Positions 33,981 through 44,909 of a DNA stretch of 64,000 nt are shown here, one piece after another. Numbering within the stretch: the first letter of the stretch is position 1; each line of letters starts with the position of its first letter. The position numbers and the translations under genes were made by a program. The notes under the pieces were generated by a model. That model did not search any database and was not told the origin of the DNA. It saw only the letters and a program-made list of their open reading frames with translations. This stretch comes from Leptodactylus fallax (lineage: Eukaryota > Chordata > Amphibia > Anura > Leptodactylidae): the NCBI GenBank assembly GCA_947044405.1, contig CAMRHE010000460.1, positions 124,001 through 188,000 of the forward strand, in the 5' to 3' direction.

Positions 33981-35029
33981 TTAACAGAGGAGCCTTCTGT
34001 GATGTCACCTGATAACAGGGGAACCTTCTGTGACGTCACCTGATAACAGGGGAGCCTTCTGTGACGTCACCTGATAACAGGGGAGCCTTCTGTGACGTCA
34101 CCTGATAACAGGGGAGCCTTCTGTGACGTCACCTGATAACAGAGGAACCTTCTGTGACGTCACCTGATAACAGGGGAGCCTTCTGTGATGTCACCTGATA
34201 ACAGAGGATTGTTCTGTGACGTCACCTGATAACAGAGGAACCTTCTGTGACGTCACCTGATAACAGAGGATCGTTCTGTGATGTCACCTGATAACAGGGG
34301 AGCCTTCTGTGATGTCACCTGATAACAGAGGATCGTTCTGTGAGGTCACCTGATAACAGAGGAACCTTCTGTGACGTCACCTGATAACAGGGGAGCCTTC
34401 TGTGATGTCACCTGATAACAGAGGATCGTTCTGTGACGTCACCTGATAACAGAGGATCGCTCTGTGATGTCACCTGATAACAAAGGAGCCTTCTGTGATG
34501 TCACCTGATAACACCAGAGCCTTCTGTGATGTCACCTGATAACAGGGGAGCCTTCTGTTACGTCACCTGATAACAGAGGATCGTTCTGTGATGTCACCTG
34601 ATAACAGGGGAGCCTTCTGTGATGTCACCTGATAACAGAGGATCGTTCTGTGATGTCACCTGATAACAGGGGAGCCTTCTGTGATGTCACCTGATAACAG
34701 AGGAACCTTCTGTGACGTCACCTGATAACAGGGGAGCCTTCTGTGATGTCACCTGATAACAGAGGATCATTCTGTGATGTTACCTGATAACAGGGGAGCC
34801 TTCTGTGATGTCACCTTATAACAGAGGAACCTTCTGTGACGTCACCTGATAACAGGGGAGCCTTCTGTGACGTCACCTGATAACAGAGGAACCTTCTGTG
34901 AAGTCACCTGATAACAGGGGAGCCTTCTGTGACGTCACCTGATAACAGAGGATCGTTCTGTGATGTCACCTGATAACGGGAGCTTTCTGTGATGTCACCT
35001 GATAACAGGGGACCTTCTATGATGTCATT
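33981..35029. repeat. 31 bp minisatellite carrying cAMP-response-element palindromes, about 34 copies
   Basis: Unit of about 31 bp: agaggaaccttctgtgacg then tcacctgataac. About 13 units contain the exact palindrome TGACGTCA (for example 34031-34038) and about 17 have TGATGTCA, which is the same site after a CpG to TpG change (counts by eye). A second variable block alternates between gaacc, gagcc and gatcg. TGACGTCA is the consensus binding site of CREB/ATF proteins. No coding function. Confidence 0.96.
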
Positions 35030-36219
35030 TCCTAGGTGTAACACCTGTTGATTTAGATGATCAGGCTGGTGTGTATGGGTTACTACTAAGTGCTTTTTCC
35101 TAGTTGGTGTTTGAAAACCTATACCCAGTAGTGAGGACACTGTTTTGTTGTATTGGATAAGCCTTTGATGCCTTTATCTTGATATCTCTTCTATGGACTT
35201 TGAGTCAATCAATGTATTTCTCCCCGACCAGTTCAGCCTTATGGAACTCATGAGTTCAATCAGCGAATATATACCTCTAGTCTGCTGTGACTTCTGACAC
35301 TGAATTTCTTGTGAATCCTTACCTGTCCACTGATGATCCAGAGAAATGGGGAAATGCGTTGTCACTTCTGGGACTATAAATCTATCTCATGGTCCGCTAC
35401 ATACAGTGATGGACTAACTAGGACTCTGGGACCATAAGTCTAGCTCATAATTCTATCTCATGGTCCGCTACATAAAGTGATTGACAAATTGATTATTTGG
35501 ATTAACTCTCTAACCATGACAGCCCCTCGGGAAATAGAAGATTTATTTGCTTTTTGTAGTATGTGATATGGTAGTCGCCACCTGTCTGCGTTCCCTTAGG
35601 GATATTGTTAGTTGGGATACTATATTGCTGTTATTGAAATGGATTTATTGTACAGCTTCTTGTGTTTATTTGCAGAGACCTTCTGCATCTATGACTTTTT
35701 TGCCCCAGGGGATTTGGTTTGTTTTGTTATGAATGTCCATTGTTGGACTTTTTTGGTTATTTATTGGTTTTACTTTTTAATATTACAAATTGTGGCAGGG
35801 CATTGTACTGTGTGGGGGCACTAAAATAGTATTATACTGTGTGGTCAACACAAATTTGACCCATAATATGTGGGGCTACAAAGGAGGCATAACACAGTGT
35901 GGGAGGCGCACAGGTGTATCAAACTACATGGGAGCATGAAGAGGTATTATACCATGTGGAGGCCATAAAAGAAGCATTATACTTTGTGGGGAGAACAAAG
36001 GGGCCATTATACTGTGGGAGAGCACATAGTTAAGAAATAATGTACAGTATCTCATAAACAATTATGATTATTTTAGAGTTGAGATGATTTACTTTAAGCT
36101 AACCTTTCTGTTCTGGAATTGCTATTTAAGTACAAAACAGATCACTGGTCAGGACAATAGTCTACAAGCTCTATAATAAGACACTAGTCCAGGGAGCAGA
36201 GTCTAATGCTACCCCTGTC
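35030..36219. other. Intergenic, no gene seen
   Basis: Dispersed repeat text occurs (for example the near-duplicate tctatctcatggtccgctacata at 35380 and 35452, and 35810-36030 with repeated attatactgtgtgg...gcacaaag units of roughly 45 bp that are very decayed). No coding exon. Confidence 0.5.
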
Positions 36220-37030
36220 AGGAACTGAGCTCTGTCAGGAACTGAGCTCGCTGGGTCTTGACCTCTTGACTTCCCGGCCATGTTCTGCAGCCTTGACCAT
36301 TATGCCATTGTAGAAGCCTGTCTGTTCTTTGCTTACTTAGTCTGGTCCTTTTCTATTGGAGTGATTAGCTTATGGATCTCACCTGCTCTGTGGCCAATCA
36401 CAGTATAGCAATCCCTATATAACCCCACAGCTTACTCCATCCTGTGCCTGATTATTCTGACTGTCTGCTTCCTGTTGGCCCTGATCCTCACCATTACTCT
36501 ACTGCTCCTGTGTACTGATTTCTGCCCATGGCTGATCCACTGCTCCTGTGTACTGAATCTTGCATATGTCTAACCACGGCTGATCCACTGCTCCTGTGTA
36601 CTGAATCCTGCATATGTCTAACCACGGCTGATCCACTGCTCTTGTGTACCGAATCCTGCATACGTCTGACCACGGCTGATCCACTGCTCCTGTGTACCGA
36701 ATCCTGCATATGTCTGACCATGGCTGATCCACTGCTCCTTTGTACTGAATCCTGCATACGTCTGACCACGGCTGATCCACTGCTCCTTTGTACTGAATCC
36801 TGCATACGTCTGACCACGGCTGATCCACTGCTCCTTTGTACTGAATCCTGCATACAGCTGACCACGGCTGATCCACTGCTCTTGTGTACTGAATCCTGCA
36901 TACGTCTGACCACGGCTGATCCACTGCTCCTTTATACCGAATCCTGCATACAGCTTACCACGGCTGATCTACTGCTCCTGTGTACCTATTCTTGCATACG
37001 TCTGACCACAGTTGCTTGTTACTCCTGAGG
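36220..37030 (+). repeat. Possible LTR-type repeat containing a 48 bp array
   Basis: The sequence from about 36220 (tcaggaactgagctctg, itself duplicated) to 36490 has a TATA-like ctatataacccc at 36414-36425 followed by a pyrimidine-rich stretch, which resembles the promoter part of a long terminal repeat. I see no primer-binding site or internal region, so at best this is a solo remnant. The 48 bp array begins in its downstream part. Confidence 0.35.
36500..37012. repeat. 48 bp minisatellite, about 10.5 copies
   Basis: Unit tgatccactgctcctgtgta, then ctgaatcctgcatacgtctg, then accacggc. Because 48 is a multiple of three, frames stay open for up to 166 codons on the plus strand (repeats of ADPLLLCTESCIRLTT) and about 140 on the minus strand. 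With open frames on both strands and no flanking gene structure, I do not call a protein. Confidence 0.93.
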
Positions 37031-37983
37031 TTCTATTCCTGCTATTTAACTCCTCATCTACTTCTGTTTAAGTATTGTGCCATTGCCTCACCAATTGGAC
37101 TCCAGATCAGATAACTAGCTCCGTTACTCCACCAGAACCTACCAAATGCAGGATGAACTTGGCAGCTAGAGTAGTCAAACTAGCTGGAGTCACAACCAGG
37201 AGTCTGCAGATAAAGCCAAGTAGAAAGCAATTTCCCTGGTTCTGGACCAGACACATTTACAGGTTTTTATATACATGCAATTTTGAGGGCTAGAACAATT
37301 TTTTCATTTGGGTTATTCAAATAATTTTTGTGTCTTTTTTGGTGACACAAAGTTTTATTTTTATGTCTTTTCTTTTTTTTTTATATCCAGGAAAATGTAA
37401 AAAAAAAAAAAAATAAATCAAAAAGTTGAAACATGTTTCACTTTTTTTTTTTTTTTTTTTTTTTTAACTAAAAAAGTTTGTTTCCAGTGCTCTCCATAGG
37501 TGCTCCCCAGGTCTGCAGCTGCTTAACACGGCAAGGTTGTGGAGGTGCGTTCTTGCAGGGTTAGGAGTGGACCGCTTGGACATATAAAGTCAATGGGCTG
37601 TCCGGAAGTGGTTAAAGAGACACAATCTCACCCAGCATTGCTGCACAGACGGCTATACAAACAAGCATCACTGGAGTGCAGGAACGGTTCTTAACACTTT
37701 GTTTCTACAGAGAGGGGAAGAAATAAAACATGGCATGGTGCAATAACTTGGCACACCTGCTTTACTTACATAGAGCATTGTTCAGATTACAGGAGCAGCG
37801 CTATATTGAGGCTAAGTTCGGATGGCGTAAAATAAAGAGGAAGTTGGGGGTGTACATCTGTTTTAGATTCCTCTTTGTTTTCAGCTTTCTACTGCGGATT
37901 AGGCTCAGAAGAATGAACCTAGTCAGCGAGGAATCTTGCATTGATGATTCGGCCGCGGAATTAGATCGGCGGATCATTGAAAA
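37031..37983. other. Repeat-derived flank, no gene
   Basis: Positions 37270-37440 match the family at 5535-5820, with A- and T-runs up to 25 bases at 37400-37466. Positions 37800-37983 read into the G-rich array and look like the left part of the dispersed repeat in which that array arose (ggcggatcattgaaaac). An open frame from 37730 enters the array by chance. Confidence 0.5.
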
Positions 37984-40625
37984 CAATGGGAGGCAGAACA
38001 ATGGGAGACAGAACAATAGGGGGCAGAACAGCGGGAGGCAGAACAGCGGGGGGCAGAACAGCGGGAGGCAGAACAGCGGGGGGGGGCAGAACGCGGGGGG
38101 CAGCGGGGGGCAGAACAGCGGGGGGGAGGTAGAACAGCGGGAGGCAGAACAATGGGAGGCAGAACAGCGGGGGGCAGAACAGCGGGGGGGCAGAACAGCG
38201 GGGGGCAGAACAGCGGGAGGTAGAACAGCGGGGAGGCAGAACAATGGGAGGCAGAACAGCGGGAGGCAGAACAGCGGGAGGCAGAACAGCAGGGAGGCAG
38301 AACAGCAGGGAGGCAGAACAGCAGGGAGGCAGAACAGCGGGAGGCAGAACAGCAGGGAGGCAGAACAATGGGAGGCAGAACAGCGGGAGGCAGAACAGCA
38401 GGGAGGCAGAACAATGGGAGGCAGAACAGCGGGAGGCAGAACAGCGGGAGGCAGAACAGCAGGGAGGCAGAACAGCAGGGAGGCAGAACAGCGGGAGGCA
38501 GAACAGCAGGGGGGCAGAACAATGGGAGGCAGAACAGCGGGAGGCAGAACAGCGGGAGGCAGAACAGCAGGGAGGCAGAACAGCAGGGGGGCAGAACAGC
38601 GGGAGGCAGAACAGCGGGGGGCAGCAGGGGAGGCAGAACAGCGGGAGGCAGAACAGCGGGGGCAGAGCGGGGGGAGAACAGCGGGAGGCAGAACAGCGCG
38701 GGGGCAGAACAGCGGGAGGCAGAACAGCAGGGGGCAGAACAATGGGAGGCAGAACAAGCAGAACAGCAGGGAGGCAGAACAGCGGGAGGCAGAACAATGG
38801 GAGGCAGAACAGCGGGGGGGCAGAACAGCGGGGGGCAGAACAGCGGGAGGCAGAAGAATGGGAGGCAGAACAGCGGGAGGCAGAACAGCAGAGGGCAGAA
38901 CAGCGGGGGGCAGAACAGCGGGAGGCAGAACAGCGGGGGGAGGCAGAACAGCAGGGAGGCAGAACAGTGGGAGGCAGAACAGCGGGAGGCAGAACAGCAG
39001 GGAGGCAGAACAATAGGAGGCAGAACAGCGGGAGGCAGAACAGCAGGGAGGCAGAACAATGGGAGGCAGAACAGCGGGGGGCAGAACAGCGGGAGGCAGA
39101 ACAGCAGGGAGGCAGAACAATGGGAGGCAGAACAGCGGGGGGCAGAACAATGGGAGGCAGAACAGCAGGGAGGCAGAACAGCGGGGGGCAGAACAATGGG
39201 AGGCAGAACAGCAGGGAGGCAGAACAGCGGGAGGCAGAACAGCAGGGAGGCAGAACAGCGGGGGGCAGAACAGCAGGGAGGCAGAACAGCGTGGGGCAGA
39301 ACAATGGGAGGCAGAACAGCGGGGGGCAGAACAGCGGGAGGCAGAACAGCAGGGAGGCAGAACAATGGGAGGCAGAACAGCGGGGGGCAGAACAATGGGA
39401 GGCAGAACAGCAGGGAGGCAGAACAGCGGGGGGCAGAACAATGGGAGGCAGAACAGCAGGGAGGCAGAACAGCAGGGAGGCAGAACAGCGGGGGGCAGAA
39501 CAGCAGGGAGGCAGAACAGCGTGGGGCAGAACAATGGGAGGCAGAACAGCAGGGAGGCAGAACAGCGGGAGGCAGAACAGCAGGGAGGCAGAACAGCAGG
39601 GAGGCAGAACAGCGGGAGGCAGAACAATGGGAGGCAGAACAGCAGGGAGGCAGAACAGCGGGAGGCAGAACAGCGGGAGGCAGAACAGCAGGGAGGCAGA
39701 ACAGCGGGAGGCAGAACAGCGGGAGGCAGAACAGCGGGGGGCAGAACAGCGGGAGGAAGAACAATGGGAGGCAGAACAGCGGGGGGCAGAACAGCGGGAG
39801 GCAGAACAGCAGGGGGCAGAACAATGGGAGGCAGAACAAGCAGAACAGCAGGGAGGCAGAACAGCGGGAGGCAGAACAGCGGGAGGCAGAACAGCAGGGA
39901 GGCAGAACAGCAGGGAGGCAGAACAGCGGGAGGCAGAACAATGGGAGGCAGAACAGCGGGGGGAGGCAGAACAGCAGGGAGGCAGAACAGCGGGAGGCAG
40001 AACAGCAGGGAGGCAGAACAGTGGGAGGCAGAACAATGGGAGGCAGAACAGCAGGGAGGCAGAACAATGGGAGGCAGAACAGCGGGGGGGCAGAACAGCG
40101 GGAGGCAGAAGAATGGGAGGCAGAACAGCGGGAGGCAGAACAGCGGGGGGGCAGAACAGCGGGAGGCAGAACAGCGGGGGGAGGCAGAACAGCAGGGAGG
40201 CAGAACAGCAGGGAGGCAGAACAGCGGGGGGCAGAACAGCGGGGGGCAGAACAGCAGGGAGGCAGAACAGCGGGAGGCAGAACAGCGGGAGGCAGAACAG
40301 CGGGAGGCAGAACAGCGGGAGGCAGAACAAGCAGAACAGTAGGAGGCAGAACAATGGGAGGCAGAACAGCAGGGAGGCAGAACAGCGGGAGGCAGAACAA
40401 GCAGAACAGCGGGGAGGCAGAACAGCGGGGGGCAGAACAGCGGGAGGCAGAACAGCGGGGGGCAGAACAGCGGGAGGCAGAACAGCGGGAGGCAGAACAG
40501 CGGGAGGCAGAACGGCGGGAGGCAGAACAAGCAGAACAGTAGGAGGCAGAACAATGGGAGGCAGAACAGCAGGGAGGCAGAACAGCGGGAGGCAGAACAA
40601 GCAGAACAGCGGGAGGCAGAACAAG
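37984..40625. repeat. G-rich 14-15 bp minisatellite, 2.6 kb
   Basis: Units gggaggcagaacagc, gggggcagaacagc and gggaggcagaacaat alternate for about 180 copies, with occasional gcagaacaagcagaac. The plus strand is almost pure purine plus C, with G-runs of 3-7 spaced 11-12 bases apart. Several frames on both strands remain open for hundreds of codons (up to about 917 on the minus strand), yielding only low-complexity peptides; none has a start or splice context I trust. This is repeat DNA, not a gene. Confidence 0.97.
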
Positions 40626-40980
40626 TAAGTGCTATCTATACATAAGAGCTATTTCATTTGTTTTTAGGGTTAAGGATTTATTTCTTTTATTTTTTCTTTG
40701 TTTTTGTTTTTTTTTTCAAAAAGAGCTTGGATGACTTTCTCGAACAGAACAACATTACAGGTTATGGGTTCTAGATTTTAAGGGCACGTTGATCCAGGGT
40801 TTTATACTGATTGTCAGATTAGAGTCATGAAGGAATTTTTTTCCATGAAATGGGACAATTGGCATAAGCCTCATGGGGTTTTTTGCCTTCCTCTGGATCA
40901 ACACTGTAGTGGACTGTAGGGTTATAGGTTGGACTTGATGGACTGATGTCTTCATCCAACCTCATCTACTATGTAACTAT
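40626..40980 (+). repeat. Dispersed repeat family R, inserted at the edge of the G-rich array
   Basis: This is the plus-orientation copy of the family seen reversed at 31425. It ends ctatgtaactat, after which one more G-rich unit pair (40981-41005) and the text gcagaatccacttcaaaatc follow. The last two units of the array have therefore been split off by this insertion. Confidence 0.7.
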
Positions 40981-41005
40981 GGGAGGCAGAACAGCGGGGG
41001 GCAGA

Positions 41006-42870
41006 ATCCACTTCAAAATCAGCACCAGATTCCAGTGTGTGAGCTCACCCTAATAGTGTACCATGCTGACCGGGTTAATGTAGGTTATATCTATGGCATA
41101 CAATCACATTAAGTGAGAAGTAAATAGTAATATATTCATGATATAGTTTTGTCATATTATTATAGAATTTACAGGATATGAGAAACTTATTTTTTCCATA
41201 ACTTTGGTTTTTACAAGTAAGGGAAGGAAATAAAATATCAAAAATATCATTAAGCAATTCATGTGAAACTTCTCAAAATATTGAAAAAGGGATTTATGTA
41301 ATTTATTGAAAAATTTATTAGTCATCACTTCATTATATAAATCCTTAATTTACACGTCAGTTGCATCTGAACTGAATATTGAATTTTATTTAACATGTAT
41401 CAATGTACAATCGCCCTCCTTGTTATTGTTCTTATTATTCAGCACATTCTGACTTGATACAATTAAAGGATTCTGAAACTTTATTATACAAATATATGTT
41501 ATATAGTGCACAAATTATTAGTAATATAAAATGAACATAAATGAACTAATAGATATTCATGAAAAATATAGTTTTATTCCTTCTACCTTTTATTCTTTAT
41601 TGATATTATTTGCATTTTCTTCATTAGCTCATCGTCACTTTAATGTAAATGTTCTTTTATCTGGCACAAAATTAGATCATTTATTATTTTTATTGAATAT
41701 TCTCTTTTAACAAAACAGCGAAACATAAAGTAGTCTATTAAACCATAAAAGAAATAGTTGTGTAGACTTTACTTTGAAGCCTGGCCGATAACAAGGATGA
41801 TGGTGCATTGTCAAACACGTAAGACCTGACACCATATCACATTTCCTAAGATTGAGTGACTGTATAATAAATGCCTCAGGCCAAATAACGATTTCCTAGT
41901 GTTCATTGACTAATAAGAAAGGCAAGTAATTTAAGGTGCTCAGACACTTCCCCCTTCTCTTGAGCTTCGTCATATCTTGAGTGAGCCAAGACAAGATCGT
42001 CTCAGTTACTCTTTGTTATACTATGTTGTACATGTAGCCTGTACAGTGTGTGCAGCTGCTCAGGGGCCCACAACAGAGGGGGCCCCAACTACACTATAGT
42101 ACTTCTTCAGGTAATAAGTTGCAGCTGGGCTCTAACCAGTGCACAAGGTTCCATTAGGGCCCTGAGGACTGTAATTGAAATTTCTCAAATGTTGCATAAT
42201 GTCTTATAAACTTGTCTAGGTGTGTCAGGCGGTGGCAGAGAGAAACCCGCAATAGACTACACCAGCGGTCCCTGATACCTGGACTACACTCACTTTGCCA
42301 TAATCCTGGTGAGTTCTCCAGCCACAATTTAGGAGCACACTGTAAAGTTGTGCTCTGTTGTAGGGCCACATCGCTGCCTTTCTAGGAACCCCTCTTCCAA
42401 ACTGTGCACCAGGAAGCTTATCGCCAAGGTCTACTCCCCCATGATATACTCCCCTGCAGCCCTGACTCCGTAAAGAGGGAAGTGCTCTGTCAGAGAGGTG
42501 GCGCTTACTCCTTCTGGCCTCCAAATTGCATTTTCAAGGGCTAGTTAATGGTTTCAACAACCCCTTTAATGTTAATATTGATGACCTATCCTTAGAGTAG
42601 GCAATGATAATGACATTGATGGGGTCTTGTCCTGACACCCCCGCTGATCAGATGTGCAGGAACCAGCCCTGTACCCTGGTAAGGTTCTACAAGCTCAGTC
42701 CATTCCCTTGCACATACATGTCATTCTCTGACGGGTTTAATTGTGCACATTTATTAAAGAACAGAGTAGAGGGGATCCAGCACTCCAGTAAAAGAGGGGG
42801 ATTGCACACGTCGTATGAACTGCAAATAAAAACTCTGCTATTAGTTCGCAAAGTGCCTCGATTATATCTT
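41006..42870. other. AT-rich intergenic DNA, no gene
   Basis: Positions 41260-41960 are unique, very AT-rich and contain attcatgaaaaatatag, tatttgcattttcttcattag and similar blocks; this may be conserved noncoding DNA. Positions 42030-42870 are mixed dispersed repeats. No exon supported. Confidence 0.4.
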
Positions 42871-43990
42871 TTACATTTATTAAAGACCGAGACATTTTCA
42901 TTTTCATATGTTTTTTTTTTCATCCCCAACTTCCAAGAGCCATAATTATTATTTTTTTGGTTCACAGACTCACATGAGGGCTTATTGTTTGCGGGACAAA
43001 TTGTACTTTGTAATGGCCCCATTCAATACCCTGTACAATGTACTGGGAAGCTGGAAAAAATTCAGAATGAGGTGAAATTGGAAAAAAAGCGCATTTGTGC
43101 CAATTTCTTTTGGGTTTGATTTTTACATTTACTATGTGGTAAACATGACCTGTTACCCGTATTCTGTGGGTCAGTACGAACACGGCAATTCCAAATTTAT
43201 AGAGTATTTGTAATGTTTTTATATCTTTTAAAAAATTAAAAACTTTGCAAAATAGAAAAAAAAATTTGGTGTTGCCACATTCTGACAATATGTGTATGGC
43301 GCTGGGTCAGGTGTCTTTTTATGCGGGACAAGATGGTGTTTTTATTGATACCAATGGGAAGTTCTGATGGTTTGATCTGTTTTTATTCAATTTTTTTAGG
43401 AGGCAAAGTGTTGAAAAAATCAGCATTTGGCTATTTTGATTTTTTTTTTCCCAGTTACGACATTCACTGTATGGGATAAATGTTTTTAGATTTTAATAGT
43501 TTGGGCATTTTTGATTGCCGGAGAACTAAAGTGTTTGTGGTTTTTTTTTTTTATACTTTTACTTTTACTTGAGCGATCAGAACCCGAGGAGGTCTGATTG
43601 CTGATACAATACACTGCAATACTAATGTACTGCAGTGTATAGCAATATCCATTGCCTTTTATTACACACCGCCTATGTCAGTAATAGAACTATGGTAATG
43701 AAAACCGATGGCAACCGATCGCTGCTGCCGATGACTTTCCAGAGGGCGGCTATGGGTAAAATATGGCGCCACCCATGGCGCCTGTGCACGTTAGATGCTC
43801 ACAGCCCATCCAGACTGTCAGGAACGCCCTTCTGACAGTGGGCAGAGATCGGTGCCGAAACTAACGGCACCGATATCTCCAGCCCCGGGGCACATGACGG
43901 GAAAGCCGACAGTGCGCTGAATTTAGCACACTGTCGGCTTTCTAGCGGTATATAAAACCGCATGTGCCTGAGGACACGAAAGGTCCTCTT
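42871..43990 (+). mobile_element. Dispersed non-autonomous DNA-transposon-like element
   Basis: The block gagggcttattgtttgcggg, later ggaggcaaagtg and cattcactgtatgggataaa, is characteristic of a very abundant anuran repeat as I remember it. The reverse orientation of the same family is visible at 58915-59345 (gaatgccgtgaaagc, ccccaaaatggtag). A 14 bp perfect hairpin lies near its end (43901-43942). No transposase frame. Superfamily not assigned. Confidence 0.55.
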
Positions 43991-44339
43991 TTAACATTGA
44001 TAAGTTCATATCTAAATTCTTGAGGACTAGAATAACTACATGACTGTCTTCTAAGAACATGAGTATCCAGTGGTTTATCTACCCAGGACTGATTCTCTAT
44101 TATAAATGATTGTTACAGCAATGCAATACGTTATCTCTTGGAGTTGAAATGCCCCTCACGTTCCAGGATCCCAGCCTAATATTATTCGTATGAGGATGAA
44201 GGATATTTTACATACAAATAATTAGATGTTGTTTTCTATGCTTGCCCCTTATTTTCTCCTTCTCAGGTATTTGAGCACCTTAATGTACAGTTACAATGAA
44301 AAAGAGATTTGATTTAGTAAAAGAGTTTAAAAATTACAA

Positions 44340-44466
44340 ATACACAAAGAGTATATACATAGAGTATAGAGTATATATACACATAGTATAAAGTATATAC
44401 ACAGAGTATAGAGTATATATACACAGAGTATAAAGTATATACACAGAGTATAGGGTATATACAGAG

Positions 44467-44507
<41 letters not shown>

Positions 44508-44525
44508 GAGTATAGAGTATATGGT
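44340..44525. repeat. agagtatatacac / TA compound microsatellite
   Basis: Decayed units of agtatagagtatatacacag are followed by alternating TA at about 44467-44502 and then one more atagagtat. Minus-strand tyrosine-rich frames are artefacts. Confidence 0.9.
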
Positions 44526-44885
44526 ATGGCTGCAATTGTAATAACCCAATGGATAAAGCTATAACAAAAAGTCCAAATATTCCTTTTTTATATCAAACTC
44601 CCCCCCCCCCACAAATTAACAAAAGTTAATCAATAAGTCACATGAAATGGTGCTAATGAAAACTACATAAAAAAATAAGCCCCCAGCCTGAGTTGTAGGA
44701 GATTATGAGGGGGCCCGGCCACTGTAGGGAAAAAGGAAGTATTTTGGATGTGTCTAAAAAAACATAAAAAAAAACAACTTCCTGTCGTCTTTAAAAAAAA
44801 GTTGAGGGGATCTTAAGCCAAAGTCACAGGTTACAGAAACGCAATATTCTGGCTTTAGTGGAAAACAGCAAAGTGAATCTGTATC

Positions 44886-44909
44886 TTAATAATAATAATA
44901 ATAATAATC
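44886..44909. repeat. AAT trinucleotide microsatellite
   Basis: Eight uninterrupted AAT-type triplets. Confidence 0.9.

Noticed and set aside
33981..35029. CRISPR-like array
   Set aside because: Units are contiguous and near-identical with no unique spacers; this is a eukaryotic minisatellite. The same applies to the arrays at 8132, 31699, 52641 and 62771.
36494..37028. Open frames of 139-166 codons on both strands
   Set aside because: The 48 bp unit is divisible by three, so frames stay open by necessity. No start context or conserved domain.
37801..40628. Open frames of up to 917 codons on both strands
   Set aside because: They exist because the 14-15 bp repeat lacks stop words in most phases. 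Peptides are low complexity, several frames overlap on both strands, and there is no splice or promoter context.
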